A stretch of 64,000 bases of DNA from Leptotrichia sp. oral taxon 218 (lineage in GTDB: Bacteria; Fusobacteriota; Fusobacteriia; Fusobacteriales; Leptotrichiaceae). The notes under the pieces are model-generated. The model was not told the DNA's origin. It did no database searches and saw only the letters and a list, made by a program, of their open reading frames with translations. Where the stretch lies: the NCBI RefSeq assembly GCF_018128225.1, contig NZ_CP072377.1, positions 1,116,001 to 1,180,000 on the forward strand. Direction: 5' to 3'. A program made the position numbers and the translations under genes. Shown one piece after another: positions 17,625-26,253 of this stretch. The first letter of the stretch is position 1; each line of letters begins with the position of its first letter.

Positions 17625-19532
17625 TTATTTAACACTCGCTCCAAGTTTTACATTCTCATCAATAAATATCAATTTTGTCTGTTTTTTCTCCACAGTTGTT
17701 AAAAGCATTCCCTGTGAAATTTCTCCTTTTAATTTTACTGGTTTTAAATTTAACACAGCCATAACTTTTTTTCCAACCAATTCTTCTTCTTTATACCATT
17801 TTGCAATTCCTGAAACAATTTGTCTCTTTTCAGTTCCAGTATTCACGATAAATTTTAAAAGTTTATCAGCATTTTCAACTCTAGAAACTTTTTCAATTTG
17901 TACAACTTTCATTTCAACTTTGCTAAAATCATTGATTGTTATTGGATTTTCAATTTTTAAGTTTGAATTAAACTCTTCTTTTTCTTCTTCTTCAATTTCT
18001 TCCAAATCAATTCGTGGGAAAATAGGTTCAGGATCTTTTAATTTATTTCCAATCGGATAAATTCCCCATTCTTTAAATTTCTTTAATTTAATTTTTGTCA
18101 CATCTTCAATAAGTCCCAATTGATCAATCATTTTTTGCGCTGTCTGTGGCATAAACGGAGAAATAACTATAGCAATTTTATAAAGTCCTTCTACTAAATT
18201 ATACATAACTGTCGAAAGTCTGTCTTTTTTATCTTCTTCTTTTGCCAACTTCCAAGGTTCACATTCATCAATGTATTTATTAAGTCTTGAAATAAATTTC
18301 CAAATATCTTTTAGAGCTTCTGAAAACTGATATTCATTCATATGTCTATCTAATTCTTTTAAAGTTTTATTCCACAAATCTTTTAATTCGTTATCAATTT
18401 CTTCATTGGCTTCATTTAACACAACTTCTAAATTAAAATATTTTTTTTGCATTCCAATCGTTCTATTAAGTAAATTTCCAAGATCATTTGCCAAATCCGA
18501 ATTTATTCTTTGAACCATTGATCTTTTGGAATAATCTGCGTCATGTCCAAAAGTCGCTTCTCTCATCAAGTAATATCTAAATGCGTCAAGTCCATATTTA
18601 TCCACTTCTTTTGCTGGATCAACAACATTTCCAAGAGATTTTGACATTTTTTCTCCTTCAACTGTCCACCATCCATGTGCAGCTATTGTTTGCGGCAAAG
18701 GAATACCTGCGGACATAAGCATAGCTGGCCAAATTATAGCATGAAATCTCAAAATATCTTTTCCAACAACATGATTTACTTCTCCATTTATCCAAATATC
18801 TTCAAATCTCCCCTTATCTTCCGAATATTTAGCTCCAGTCAAATAATTAGTCAAAGCGTCAAACCAGACATAAATTACATGTCCTTCTTCCAATTCTAGC
18901 GGAATTCCCCAGTCAAACACCGTTCTTGAAATTGATAAATCTTGCAACCCTTGTTTTATAAAAGCAATTACTTCATTTTTTTTGCTTTCAGGTTTTATAA
19001 AATTAGGATTTTCTTCAATATATTTTAAAAGTTTGTCTTCATACTTTGACAATTTGAAAAAATATGATGTTTCTTTTACATCAATAACTTCTTTTCCCAT
19101 GTATTTTCCATCAACTAATTGATTTTCAGGGACAAAAGTTTCTTCAGAAACGCAATATTTTCCACTGTATTCTCCACGATAAATATCGCCTTTTTCATTT
19201 ACAATTTTTATTATTTTTTTTACGCTATTTATATGTCTTTGTTGTGTCGTTCTCATAAAATCGGTATTTGAAATATTCAATTTTTTCCAAAGTGTCGTAA
19301 AATTTAACGACATCTTATCAACCCACTGTTGTGGTGTAAATCCATTTTTTTCAGCTGCTTGCTGAATTTTTTGACCGTGCTCATCGACTCCAGTTAAAAA
19401 AGTCACATCGTACCCCAACAATCTTTTATATCTCGCAACAACATCACAAATGATTGTCGTGTATGCTGTTCCAACATGTGGTGCTGCGTTTGGATAGTAA
19501 ATTGGTGTTGTTATATAAAAAGATTTTGACAT
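17625..19532 (-). CDS. metG: Methionyl-tRNA synthetase
   Basis: 635 aa. Class I signature PHVGTA (HIGH-like, 18-23) and KMSKS (295-299), followed by the anticodon-binding helical domain and a C-terminal EMAP/Trbp111 tRNA-binding domain (about 535-635, with VVQIEKVSRVENADKLLKF). The zinc knuckle cysteines of the E. coli type are absent (only Cys 127 in the region), so it is the zinc-free form. RBS AAGGAGGAA. Essential gene, charges tRNA-Met. Confidence 0.97.
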   Translation of the reverse strand: MSKSFYITTPIYYPNAAPHVGTAYTTIICDVVARYKRLLGYDVTFLTGVDEHGQKIQQAAEKNGFTPQQWVDKMSLNFTTLWKKLNISNTDFMRTTQQRHINSVKKIIKIVNEKGDIYRGEYSGKYCVSEETFVPENQLVDGKYMGKEVIDVKETSYFFKLSKYEDKLLKYIEENPNFIKPESKKNEVIAFIKQGLQDLSISRTVFDWGIPLELEEGHVIYVWFDALTNYLTGAKYSEDKGRFEDIWINGEVNHVVGKDILRFHAIIWPAMLMSAGIPLPQTIAAHGWWTVEGEKMSKSLGNVVDPAKEVDKYGLDAFRYYLMREATFGHDADYSKRSMVQRINSDLANDLGNLLNRTIGMQKKYFNLEVVLNEANEEIDNELKDLWNKTLKELDRHMNEYQFSEALKDIWKFISRLNKYIDECEPWKLAKEEDKKDRLSTVMYNLVEGLYKIAIVISPFMPQTAQKMIDQLGLIEDVTKIKLKKFKEWGIYPIGNKLKDPEPIFPRIDLEEIEEEEKEEFNSNLKIENPITINDFSKVEMKVVQIEKVSRVENADKLLKFIVNTGTEKRQIVSGIAKWYKEEELVGKKVMAVLNLKPVKLKGEISQGMLLTTVEKKQTKLIFIDENVKLGASVK

Positions 19533-19599
19533 AATTTTTATTCCTCCTTAAAATTTTATTGATATATATTTTTAGTTTAGTTTTAATTATATTTATATT

Positions 19600-20277
19600 T
19601 TAAAACTTTTCTTCATTAAATTCAAGTGTTTTTGAATTTTTATTGTATTTTTTTTCATAAATTTCAAATGCCTTGTAACCAGCACTATGTATTTTTTCTT
19701 TTACTATTTTTATTGCATCTTCCATTTTTATTTCTTTTGATAAATAAAATTCTTCTCCAACATAATGAACACATTTAGAAAACGGCTTTGGAATTTCCAG
19801 TTTATCCCACATATTTTTAAAAATCCACTTTTTGCTGCAATAAGAACTCACTGGAACTATTGGCATTCCTGTTTTTTGTGCTATAAAAATTGCTCCAGCC
19901 TTTGGTTCAAAAATTGGTCCACTAGGTCCGTCAATTGCAATTCCTAATGTATATTTTTTTTTAGCATACCTTACTGCCTCTTTCAAACTTTTTATATTGT
20001 CTCTGTTTGATGAGCCTCGAATCAGATCATTTCCTTCTCTTCTTAAAACTTCTGACAATATTTCGCCATCTTTTGAAGCACTGACTATTGAAGCCTTTTT
20101 TTTAATTATTCTTGTTGCATTACAAACTGTAAAAATTTTTCTGTGCCAAAAAACAATTATATTAGGATTATTCATCATTTCTGAATTTTTTGCATAAAAA
20201 TATTCTTTTCTCGTCGTAAAACTTAAAACTCTGTAAAAAAAATGTAAAATTGTTCCTAAGAATTTGTATTTATTCAT
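19600..20277 (-). CDS. DUF374 lysophospholipid acyltransferase-like protein
   Basis: 225 aa from ATG 20277, preferred over an upstream start at 20337 because GGAGAG lies eight bases before it and the upstream version would overlap the TetR gene by 41 bases. Blocks FWHRKIF, SASKDGEIL, RGSSNRDN and IDGPSGP with GMPIVPVSSY are typical of DUF374, an LPLAT-superfamily group thought to acylate envelope lipids. It sits between the TetR regulator and metG. The substrate is unknown. Confidence 0.82.
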   Translation of the reverse strand: MNKYKFLGTILHFFYRVLSFTTRKEYFYAKNSEMMNNPNIIVFWHRKIFTVCNATRIIKKKASIVSASKDGEILSEVLRREGNDLIRGSSNRDNIKSLKEAVRYAKKKYTLGIAIDGPSGPIFEPKAGAIFIAQKTGMPIVPVSSYCSKKWIFKNMWDKLEIPKPFSKCVHYVGEEFYLSKEIKMEDAIKIVKEKIHSAGYKAFEIYEKKYNKNSKTLEFNEEKF

Positions 20278-20296
20278 AAATTTGTCTCTCCATTTT

Positions 20297-20863
20297 TTAT
20301 TTAAAATTTTCCATTTTAAAATACTTTGACATTCCAATTATTTTCTCTTCAATAACTTTATCAGTTTCGTTCTTTTTTTCTTCATAGCTAAAACTTGTAC
20401 AAACCAATGTTGCATATCCAAATATAAAGTACCACAACTTGTTTATTATTTCTTTTCCTTCTTCAAAAGTTAAATTTGGAAAACTTAGCAAAAGACTTTC
20501 TTGAGTCAAAAGATAGTCCAATGTCTCTTTATACAATTTTTTAAATCTTTCTGTAATATTTAAAAATATTGTTTTAAATAGCTCTCCTTCTTCTCTTGCA
20601 AAAATTACAAATCCAATTGACGCATTTAATATTTGTCTTTGTGAATAATTGCCATATAAATAATTATTTAATTTTTTTTCACATAAATTAATAACTTCTT
20701 CTTTTACTTTTTCAACTGTCTCAAAATTAAAATAAATTGGTGCTGTGGAGCAATTCAGCTTTTTTGCAATCTTTCTAGCACTTATACTCTCAAATCCTTC
20801 TTCTTTCAAAATATCATAAGCCGCATCAACTATAACTTCCTTTGTAAACTTCAACTTTGGCAT
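20297..20863 (-). CDS. TetR/AcrR family transcriptional regulator
   Basis: 188 aa. The N-terminal helix-turn-helix (residues 8-55: EVIVDAAYDILKEEGFESIS then ARKIAKKLNCSTAPIYFNF) is a good TetR match; the C-terminal half is an all-helical ligand and dimer domain I cannot assign. It starts two bases after folA ends, and the acyltransferase gene begins 19 bases after its stop, so the four genes thyA-folA-tetR-DUF374 look co-transcribed. It may control the acyltransferase (inference). Confidence 0.88.
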   Translation of the reverse strand: MPKLKFTKEVIVDAAYDILKEEGFESISARKIAKKLNCSTAPIYFNFETVEKVKEEVINLCEKKLNNYLYGNYSQRQILNASIGFVIFAREEGELFKTIFLNITERFKKLYKETLDYLLTQESLLLSFPNLTFEEGKEIINKLWYFIFGYATLVCTSFSYEEKKNETDKVIEEKIIGMSKYFKMENFK

Positions 20864-20865
20864 AT

Positions 20866-21363
20866 CTAACTTTTCTCCTTTTTAACTTTATCAAAAATAC
20901 AAAACTTCCAATTTTCATATTTTTTCTCAAAAATTTTTTTCCAATTTTTAAAATCTATTTTAGGAAAATAAGCATCCGCCTTTTCATCTGCAAAATCTAT
21001 ATAACTTATATACATTTTATCTACAATTCCAAGCTCTAAAGACTTTTTATAAACTTTTTCACCGCCGATTATAATAATTTCTTCATCTAAATCTTTTAAA
21101 TCTTTAAATTTTTCTATTAATTTAGAAAAATCATCAAAAATCAAAACAGAATTATCATCATTTTTCATTGTCTTCGAAAGCACGATATTTTCACGATTTG
21201 GAAGTGGTCTACCAATGCTCTCAAAAGTTTTTCTTCCCATCACAATTTTTTTCCCAGAAGTTATTTTCTTAAAATTCTTCAAATCTTCAGGAACATGCCA
21301 AAGCAATTTATTTTCTTTTCCAATTTCGTTATTTTTTCCAACTGCAACAATCAAACTAAACAT
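20866..21363 (-). CDS. folA: Dihydrofolate reductase
   Basis: 165 aa from ATG 21363; the longer TTG version (21378) is unlikely because the RBS AAGGAG falls inside it. Family motifs: MFSLIVAVGKNNEIG, LLWHVPEDLKNFK with catalytic Asp 27, GRKTFESIGRPLPNR (NADPH binding) and IIGGEKVYK. It reduces dihydrofolate to tetrahydrofolate and follows thyA by 18 bases, which fits since ThyA generates dihydrofolate. Confidence 0.96.
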   Translation of the reverse strand: MFSLIVAVGKNNEIGKENKLLWHVPEDLKNFKKITSGKKIVMGRKTFESIGRPLPNRENIVLSKTMKNDDNSVLIFDDFSKLIEKFKDLKDLDEEIIIIGGEKVYKKSLELGIVDKMYISYIDFADEKADAYFPKIDFKNWKKIFEKKYENWKFCIFDKVKKEKS

Positions 21364-21381
21364 TTTCTTCTCCTTCAAAAT

Positions 21382-22251
21382 TTACACTGCCACTTCAAAT
21401 TTTATTGCAGGATGACTCTCATAATCTTCAAGTGTAATATCTTCAAATGTCAGCTCATCAAAAGGCTTATCAGCAATTTTAATCTTAGCTAACTTCATCG
21501 GTTCTCTCTTTAATTGTTCACGAAGTCCATCAATATGATTTTCATAAATATGAGCATCAATTATTGTATGAGCAAATTCTCCAGGCTCATATCCGCACTC
21601 TTTTGCAATCATCATCGTAAGCAGTGAATAACAAGCCAAATTAAATGGAATTCCAAGTGCTATATCTCCACTTCTTTGAGTCAAGTGGCAATTTAATTTA
21701 TTTCCTGAAACATTAAACGCAAAAGTGTAATGACACGGCGGTAATTTACTGATAGTTGCGTTTCCTGGATTCCAAGCGACAACTATCATTCTTCGTCCAT
21801 TTCTTGTTTGAGGATTTACCTTCATTTCTTTTAATGTGTCAATAATGTACTGAATCTGGTCAAATACAAGCTGTCCATTTTCTTCCCGCGTCGTCCAGGG
21901 ATTATTTTCATCCACAAAAACTTCTCCGTCCAATGAAATTTCTGGTACAGGATATCTTCTCCAAAATCTTCCATACGCAGTTTCAAGCCGTCCTTCTTCG
22001 TCAGCCCAAGCATCCCAAATCTTTGTTTTTTTTCTTAAATTTTTTATATGTTCCTCGCCCGACAAATACCAGAATAATTCATGCAACATCGAATTAAAAT
22101 ACATTTTTTTAGTAGTTAGCAGCGGATAACCACAACTCAAATCAACTTTGTAAAAATAAGCAAATGTTGAAATAGTGTCAACTCCCGTTCGATTTTCTTT
22201 TTTTGTTCCGTTATCTAATACATACTTTACCATATCCAAATACTGTTTCAT
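21382..22251 (-). CDS. thyA: Thymidylate synthase
   Basis: 289 aa. Classic ThyA: catalytic Cys 173 in LPPCHYTFAF, substrate-binding QRSGDIALGIPFN, WAD, ELFWYLSGE and the C-terminal IDAHIYENH. It methylates dUMP to dTMP using methylene-tetrahydrofolate. It heads the thyA-folA pair. The ribosome-binding site is poor: the bases before the ATG are only As and Ts with TAAGAA further up. Confidence 0.97.
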   Translation of the reverse strand: MKQYLDMVKYVLDNGTKKENRTGVDTISTFAYFYKVDLSCGYPLLTTKKMYFNSMLHELFWYLSGEEHIKNLRKKTKIWDAWADEEGRLETAYGRFWRRYPVPEISLDGEVFVDENNPWTTREENGQLVFDQIQYIIDTLKEMKVNPQTRNGRRMIVVAWNPGNATISKLPPCHYTFAFNVSGNKLNCHLTQRSGDIALGIPFNLACYSLLTMMIAKECGYEPGEFAHTIIDAHIYENHIDGLREQLKREPMKLAKIKIADKPFDELTFEDITLEDYESHPAIKFEVAV

Positions 22252-22466
22252 ATTTTTTTTTATTCTTAAATTTACAAAATTGACAATAAATTTATTTTAT
22301 AATTTTTTATAAAATAAACTCATTTTGTATTTAAGATATTTCTCCTTTCATTAATTATAATTATTATTTTTTTTATTTTTATTTTTATTTTTAATATTAT
22401 TATTTTTTTTTATTTTTTATTATATCACATAGTTCAATATAACTCAAAAAAAATTTTTTTGTTATT

Positions 22467-22934
22467 TTATTCAAAATCAAAATTTAATTGTCTTAATGCT
22501 TCATATAAAACAATCGCAACTGAATTCGATAAATTTAGCGAACGACCCAGCGGCAACATTGGAATTGTGATATTCTGTTCTTTGTGAGCATTTAAAAAAT
22601 CTTCTGGAATTCCTCTTGACTCTGGTCCAAACATTATATAATCATCTTTTTGAAATTTTACATCTGTATATTTGTTCTTAGTTTTTGTAGTCGCCATGTA
22701 AATCTTAGCATTTTCGTTACCTTCAATATTTTTACTCCAAAAATCTTCCAGACTTTCCCAGACAAAAAGCTGAACATTTTTCCAGTAATCAAGTCCTGCT
22801 CTTCTAATTTTTTTATCATCCAGCTCAAATCCTAAAGGTTTAATCAAATGCAATTTTGTATTTGTCAAAACACAAGTTCTTCCTATATTTCCTGTATTTA
22901 CATGAATTTCTGGATTCAATAAAACTATATTCAT
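22467..22934 (-). CDS. trmL: tRNA (cytidine/uridine-34 2'-O)-methyltransferase TrmL
   Basis: 155 aa, typical SPOUT-fold length. MNIVLLNPEIHVNTGNIGRT, RRAGLDYW, FGPESRGIPEDFL and IPMLPLGRSLNLSNSVAIVL (SAM-binding knot, about residues 125-145) mark TrmL, which methylates the wobble base of some leucine tRNAs. RBS AAAGGCGG. It is the last gene of the minus-strand cluster cls-truB-exonuclease-ruvC-trmL. Confidence 0.93.
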   Translation of the reverse strand: MNIVLLNPEIHVNTGNIGRTCVLTNTKLHLIKPLGFELDDKKIRRAGLDYWKNVQLFVWESLEDFWSKNIEGNENAKIYMATTKTKNKYTDVKFQKDDYIMFGPESRGIPEDFLNAHKEQNITIPMLPLGRSLNLSNSVAIVLYEALRQLNFDFE

Positions 22935-22984
22935 TTTTTTTACCGCCTTTTTTATTATTTATTTTTTTTATAATTTTTATATTT

Positions 22985-23557
22985 TTATTTATTCAATAAT
23001 TTTTTATAATCAGACAACTTTATTTTGTCTGTATTTAATTTAGCAAGTTTTTTCGTGATATTATCTCCCCGCTCAAATCCACCAAATCCATTTTTCGAAT
23101 TGATGTGAGTAATTGCGATCGCCAAAGCATCTGCCGCATCGTCAGGTTTTGGAATTTCATCCAAATGTAAAATCATTTTTACCATCTGCTGAATTTGCTT
23201 TTTATCCGCACGACCATATCCCGCAATCCCCATTTTCACTTGAAGCGGAGTATAGCTAAACAAATTTAACTTATTTTTTTGTCCGACAAGCGTGATCACT
23301 CCTCTTGCCTGACCAACTTTTATAACCGTCTTCTGATTTTTGAAAAAAAACAGATCTTCAATCGCCATATCAGTCGGTTTGTAACGCTTTACAATCTCAT
23401 CCAGTGAATCGTAAATTTTTTCCAACCTGATTGGCATATCTTCATCTTTTTCAGTAAGAATACAACCGTAATCCAATACATCATATTTTTTCTTTGAATT
23501 ATCAATAATTGAATATCCAACAATTGCCGTCCCTGGATCAATTCCCAAAACTCTCAT
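22985..23557 (-). CDS. ruvC: Crossover junction endodeoxyribonuclease RuvC
   Basis: 190 aa. RNase H-like resolvase with MRVLGIDPGTAIVGYS (Asp 7), AIEDLFFFKNQKT (Glu near 66), and KPDDAADALAIAITH (paired Asp near 137-140) forming the acidic catalytic set. It resolves Holliday junctions with RuvAB. RBS TAGGAGAGAA. ruvA/ruvB are not in the window. C-terminus is about 25 residues longer than E. coli RuvC. Confidence 0.95.
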   Translation of the reverse strand: MRVLGIDPGTAIVGYSIIDNSKKKYDVLDYGCILTEKDEDMPIRLEKIYDSLDEIVKRYKPTDMAIEDLFFFKNQKTVIKVGQARGVITLVGQKNKLNLFSYTPLQVKMGIAGYGRADKKQIQQMVKMILHLDEIPKPDDAADALAIAITHINSKNGFGGFERGDNITKKLAKLNTDKIKLSDYKKLLNK

Positions 23558-23597
23558 TTTCTCTCCTAATTTTTTATATTTTTTATTTTAAAAATTT

Positions 23598-25187
23598 TTA
23601 AGAATTATTATTCTCACTAAAATTTTTAGTTATATAACTTTTAGCATAATCAATATAACTGTGTAAATCTATATCTTCATAATCTTTAAATTCACTTACA
23701 CTTGTTTCTACTTTTTTTACTTTATATAAATTACTATTTATATCTCCAAATCCAAATTTATTATAATATTTATTTTTTTCTTGAATCACAACTTTATAGT
23801 TTCCTGTTTTCGAAAAATAAAATCTGTATTTTCTATTCTTTTTAAGTTTGTCTTCATCATCATAAAGTACTTTACCGTTATTGTCACAAGAATAAACACT
23901 TTCATAGACAGATGCATAAAGAAAAAATACGCTAGGATTTTCTAAATATAATTCTTTTATTTCAGTTTCAATCTCTTCTTTGTCAAAAAAATAATTTTTA
24001 AGCACTTTTACCATCCAAATATGCTGTTTTGGAATAATTAAATCACCATAATAAAACTCATTAGTACCGATAATCTTTTTATCAATTTCATAAAGCAATG
24101 ACTTTTTATTTTTTAAAAATTTATTTATTTTATTTATTTGCAAAATATCTCCATATTTATTTTCTATTTTAATTTTTAGCTCTTTTACATCTCTGTCAAC
24201 TAACAAAAAAACTTCATTTTCAGAAGCATCAAGCACTTTAATTTTCTCTTTTTTCAAATATTTTTTCAATTTTTTTAAAATTATTCTTTCATGTTTTCCT
24301 GTAATTCCTCTCAAATATGAAGATTTCAAAAGTAAACTTTTTGAAATTTTTTCTAAAATATTCAAATCACTTTTTTTAAATATTTTATTTCCCAAAAGAC
24401 TTTTATACAAAAAGTCATCTTTTATTGACAATTTATACACATTGTTCTCTAAATAATAACTTTCTTCTTTTGTTTTAAAAATTTTTTTTGGAATTATTTT
24501 AGGTTGCTCAATATTTAAATTATTTTTTAAAATTATTGATAAAAGTTTATCGTTGTTGTAATAAAGGTATTTTATTTTAGTCTTTAATTTCATGCTATTT
24601 TTATAATTTCCAGTTGTTATAATATCTAATAAGTTTTCTTTTTCTTCCCAATTATTTTTATTTTTTGCAACATAATTATACATTTTTTCTGTAGCCAAGA
24701 CATCTTTTAAACAATAATCCACAACTTTTTCAACTATTTCGTCATAATTTCCCTTTTTTATACTTCTGTTAAAACTCGTAAAATCCTGTTCTTCAATATT
24801 TTCTCCCAAATTAAACTCAAATCCTTTTACACCGACTTTCAAATTATATTCATCGGCAATGTCATAAGAATAAAACTCACATTTTCCCTTTTTATATTTT
24901 TCTTTATACAAATTTTGAATATCGTTAATATTCTTATTCAATAAAAATCTTTTAGCTACTCTATTTTTATATCTCAAAAGTTCATTTATAATCAAATCAT
25001 CAAATCCATGTCCCGCATACGAAATCATCACATTTTTTGAAATAATGTCATACAATCTTTTTTTTTGCTGATTAAAGTTGTCCGAGTCAATGACAAAAAT
25101 ATCTTTGCCATTTAACTGCTTTGCCACGACACAAAAATAATTTGGAAATACTTCAATGTCAAACACATATTTTCTAGCCTTTTTCAT
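23598..25187 (-). CDS. Orphan DnaQ-like 3'-5' exonuclease domain protein with unknown C-terminal region
   Basis: 529 aa, not recognised as a named protein. The first 170 residues look like an RNase H-like (DEDDy) proofreading exonuclease: ExoI FDIEVF (D10, E12), ExoII YAGHGFDD (D63/D64) and ExoIII YCLKD (Y158, D162), an arrangement known from phage DNA polymerases. No polymerase palm motif follows. Residues 180-529 are Lys/Asn/Tyr-rich with no motif I know. It lies between truB and ruvC in the same direction, 40 bases before ruvC. RBS AAGGAGAA. A DNA repair or anti-phage role is only a guess. Confidence 0.6.
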   Translation of the reverse strand: MKKARKYVFDIEVFPNYFCVVAKQLNGKDIFVIDSDNFNQQKKRLYDIISKNVMISYAGHGFDDLIINELLRYKNRVAKRFLLNKNINDIQNLYKEKYKKGKCEFYSYDIADEYNLKVGVKGFEFNLGENIEEQDFTSFNRSIKKGNYDEIVEKVVDYCLKDVLATEKMYNYVAKNKNNWEEKENLLDIITTGNYKNSMKLKTKIKYLYYNNDKLLSIILKNNLNIEQPKIIPKKIFKTKEESYYLENNVYKLSIKDDFLYKSLLGNKIFKKSDLNILEKISKSLLLKSSYLRGITGKHERIILKKLKKYLKKEKIKVLDASENEVFLLVDRDVKELKIKIENKYGDILQINKINKFLKNKKSLLYEIDKKIIGTNEFYYGDLIIPKQHIWMVKVLKNYFFDKEEIETEIKELYLENPSVFFLYASVYESVYSCDNNGKVLYDDEDKLKKNRKYRFYFSKTGNYKVVIQEKNKYYNKFGFGDINSNLYKVKKVETSVSEFKDYEDIDLHSYIDYAKSYITKNFSENNNS

Positions 25188-25204
25188 AAAACAAAATTCT
25201 CCTT

Positions 25205-26221
25205 TTATAAAAAATATTTATCTCTTTTCAAATAAATTCTATCTTCTGTAACTCTCACAACTTTTACAACTCCACGAAAAACTCTCTCTTGAGTTCTTCT
25301 ATCTCTCACATAAACTTTATATTTTTGTCCTGCCAAAACTACAATTTTTGTCCCAAACTTTTTACTTATATTTTCAAATTTTTTGTGGGAAGTAAGTACC
25401 GTCATTCCATTTTTCAACTTTTTATATTTTTCATCAGAAACATTAATTCCCAAATATTCCAAAACATATTCAATTTCCGCAAAATATCCAAGATTTTCCA
25501 GTTTTTCCAATTTTTCCAATTCTTTTTCTTTGTTTTTGTCAAATTTTAAAAATTTTTGTTCTAACTCATCAATCGTCACAGCATCTTCTATCACAAACTG
25601 GTCAATTTTTGTTCTAACAAGTCTTGTCATTGTTGCAAAAACTCCCAATTTTTCACCTATATCCCGCACAAGTGATCTTATATAAGTCCCACTTGAAACT
25701 TCCACAAAAAACGATATTTTTATCTTTTCATTTCTCAAAATTTTTATTTCTCTTAATTTTTTAACTTCCACTTTTCTAGGTTTTCTTTCAAGTTCAATTC
25801 CTTTTCTTGCCAAATCATATAATTTTTTTCCATCAATTTTTATTGCGGAATACATCGGCGGAATCTGTTCGATTTTTCCCAAAAAACTATTTATGACTTC
25901 TTTTATTTTCTCATCATCTATTTCGATTTTTCCAGTAAATTCTTTTACAATCGTACCTTCCAAATCATAACTGTCCGTTTCATAACCTAATTCCATTTCC
26001 ACATAATATTCTTTATCTCTTTTCATCAAATCATCTGAAAATTTTGTAGCATTATTTATCAACACCATTATAACTCCTTCTGCCATTGGGTCAAGTGTTC
26101 CTGTATGCCCCACCTTCCTTGCACCAACAATTCTCTTCAAATGATTGATTGCTCCAAACGAACTAACTCCTTTAACTTTATTTAATAAAACTATTCCATC
26201 TTTTTCAAAATTATTTTTCAT
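25205..26221 (-). CDS. truB: tRNA pseudouridine-55 synthase TruB
   Basis: 338 aa. GIVLLNKVKGVSSF, then GHTGTLDPMAEG with catalytic Asp 44, then YSAIKIDGKKLYDLARKG and VSSGTYIRSLVRDIG, the standard TruB core. It makes pseudouridine 55 in the T-loop of tRNAs. The C-terminal 90 residues form a Lys/Glu-rich linker plus a PUA-like domain. RBS AAAAGGAG. It follows cls by 32 bases. Confidence 0.96.
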   Translation of the reverse strand: MKNNFEKDGIVLLNKVKGVSSFGAINHLKRIVGARKVGHTGTLDPMAEGVIMVLINNATKFSDDLMKRDKEYYVEMELGYETDSYDLEGTIVKEFTGKIEIDDEKIKEVINSFLGKIEQIPPMYSAIKIDGKKLYDLARKGIELERKPRKVEVKKLREIKILRNEKIKISFFVEVSSGTYIRSLVRDIGEKLGVFATMTRLVRTKIDQFVIEDAVTIDELEQKFLKFDKNKEKELEKLEKLENLGYFAEIEYVLEYLGINVSDEKYKKLKNGMTVLTSHKKFENISKKFGTKIVVLAGQKYKVYVRDRRTQERVFRGVVKVVRVTEDRIYLKRDKYFL

Positions 26222-26253
26222 TTTACTCCTTTTAAATTAAATTAATAAAAAAA

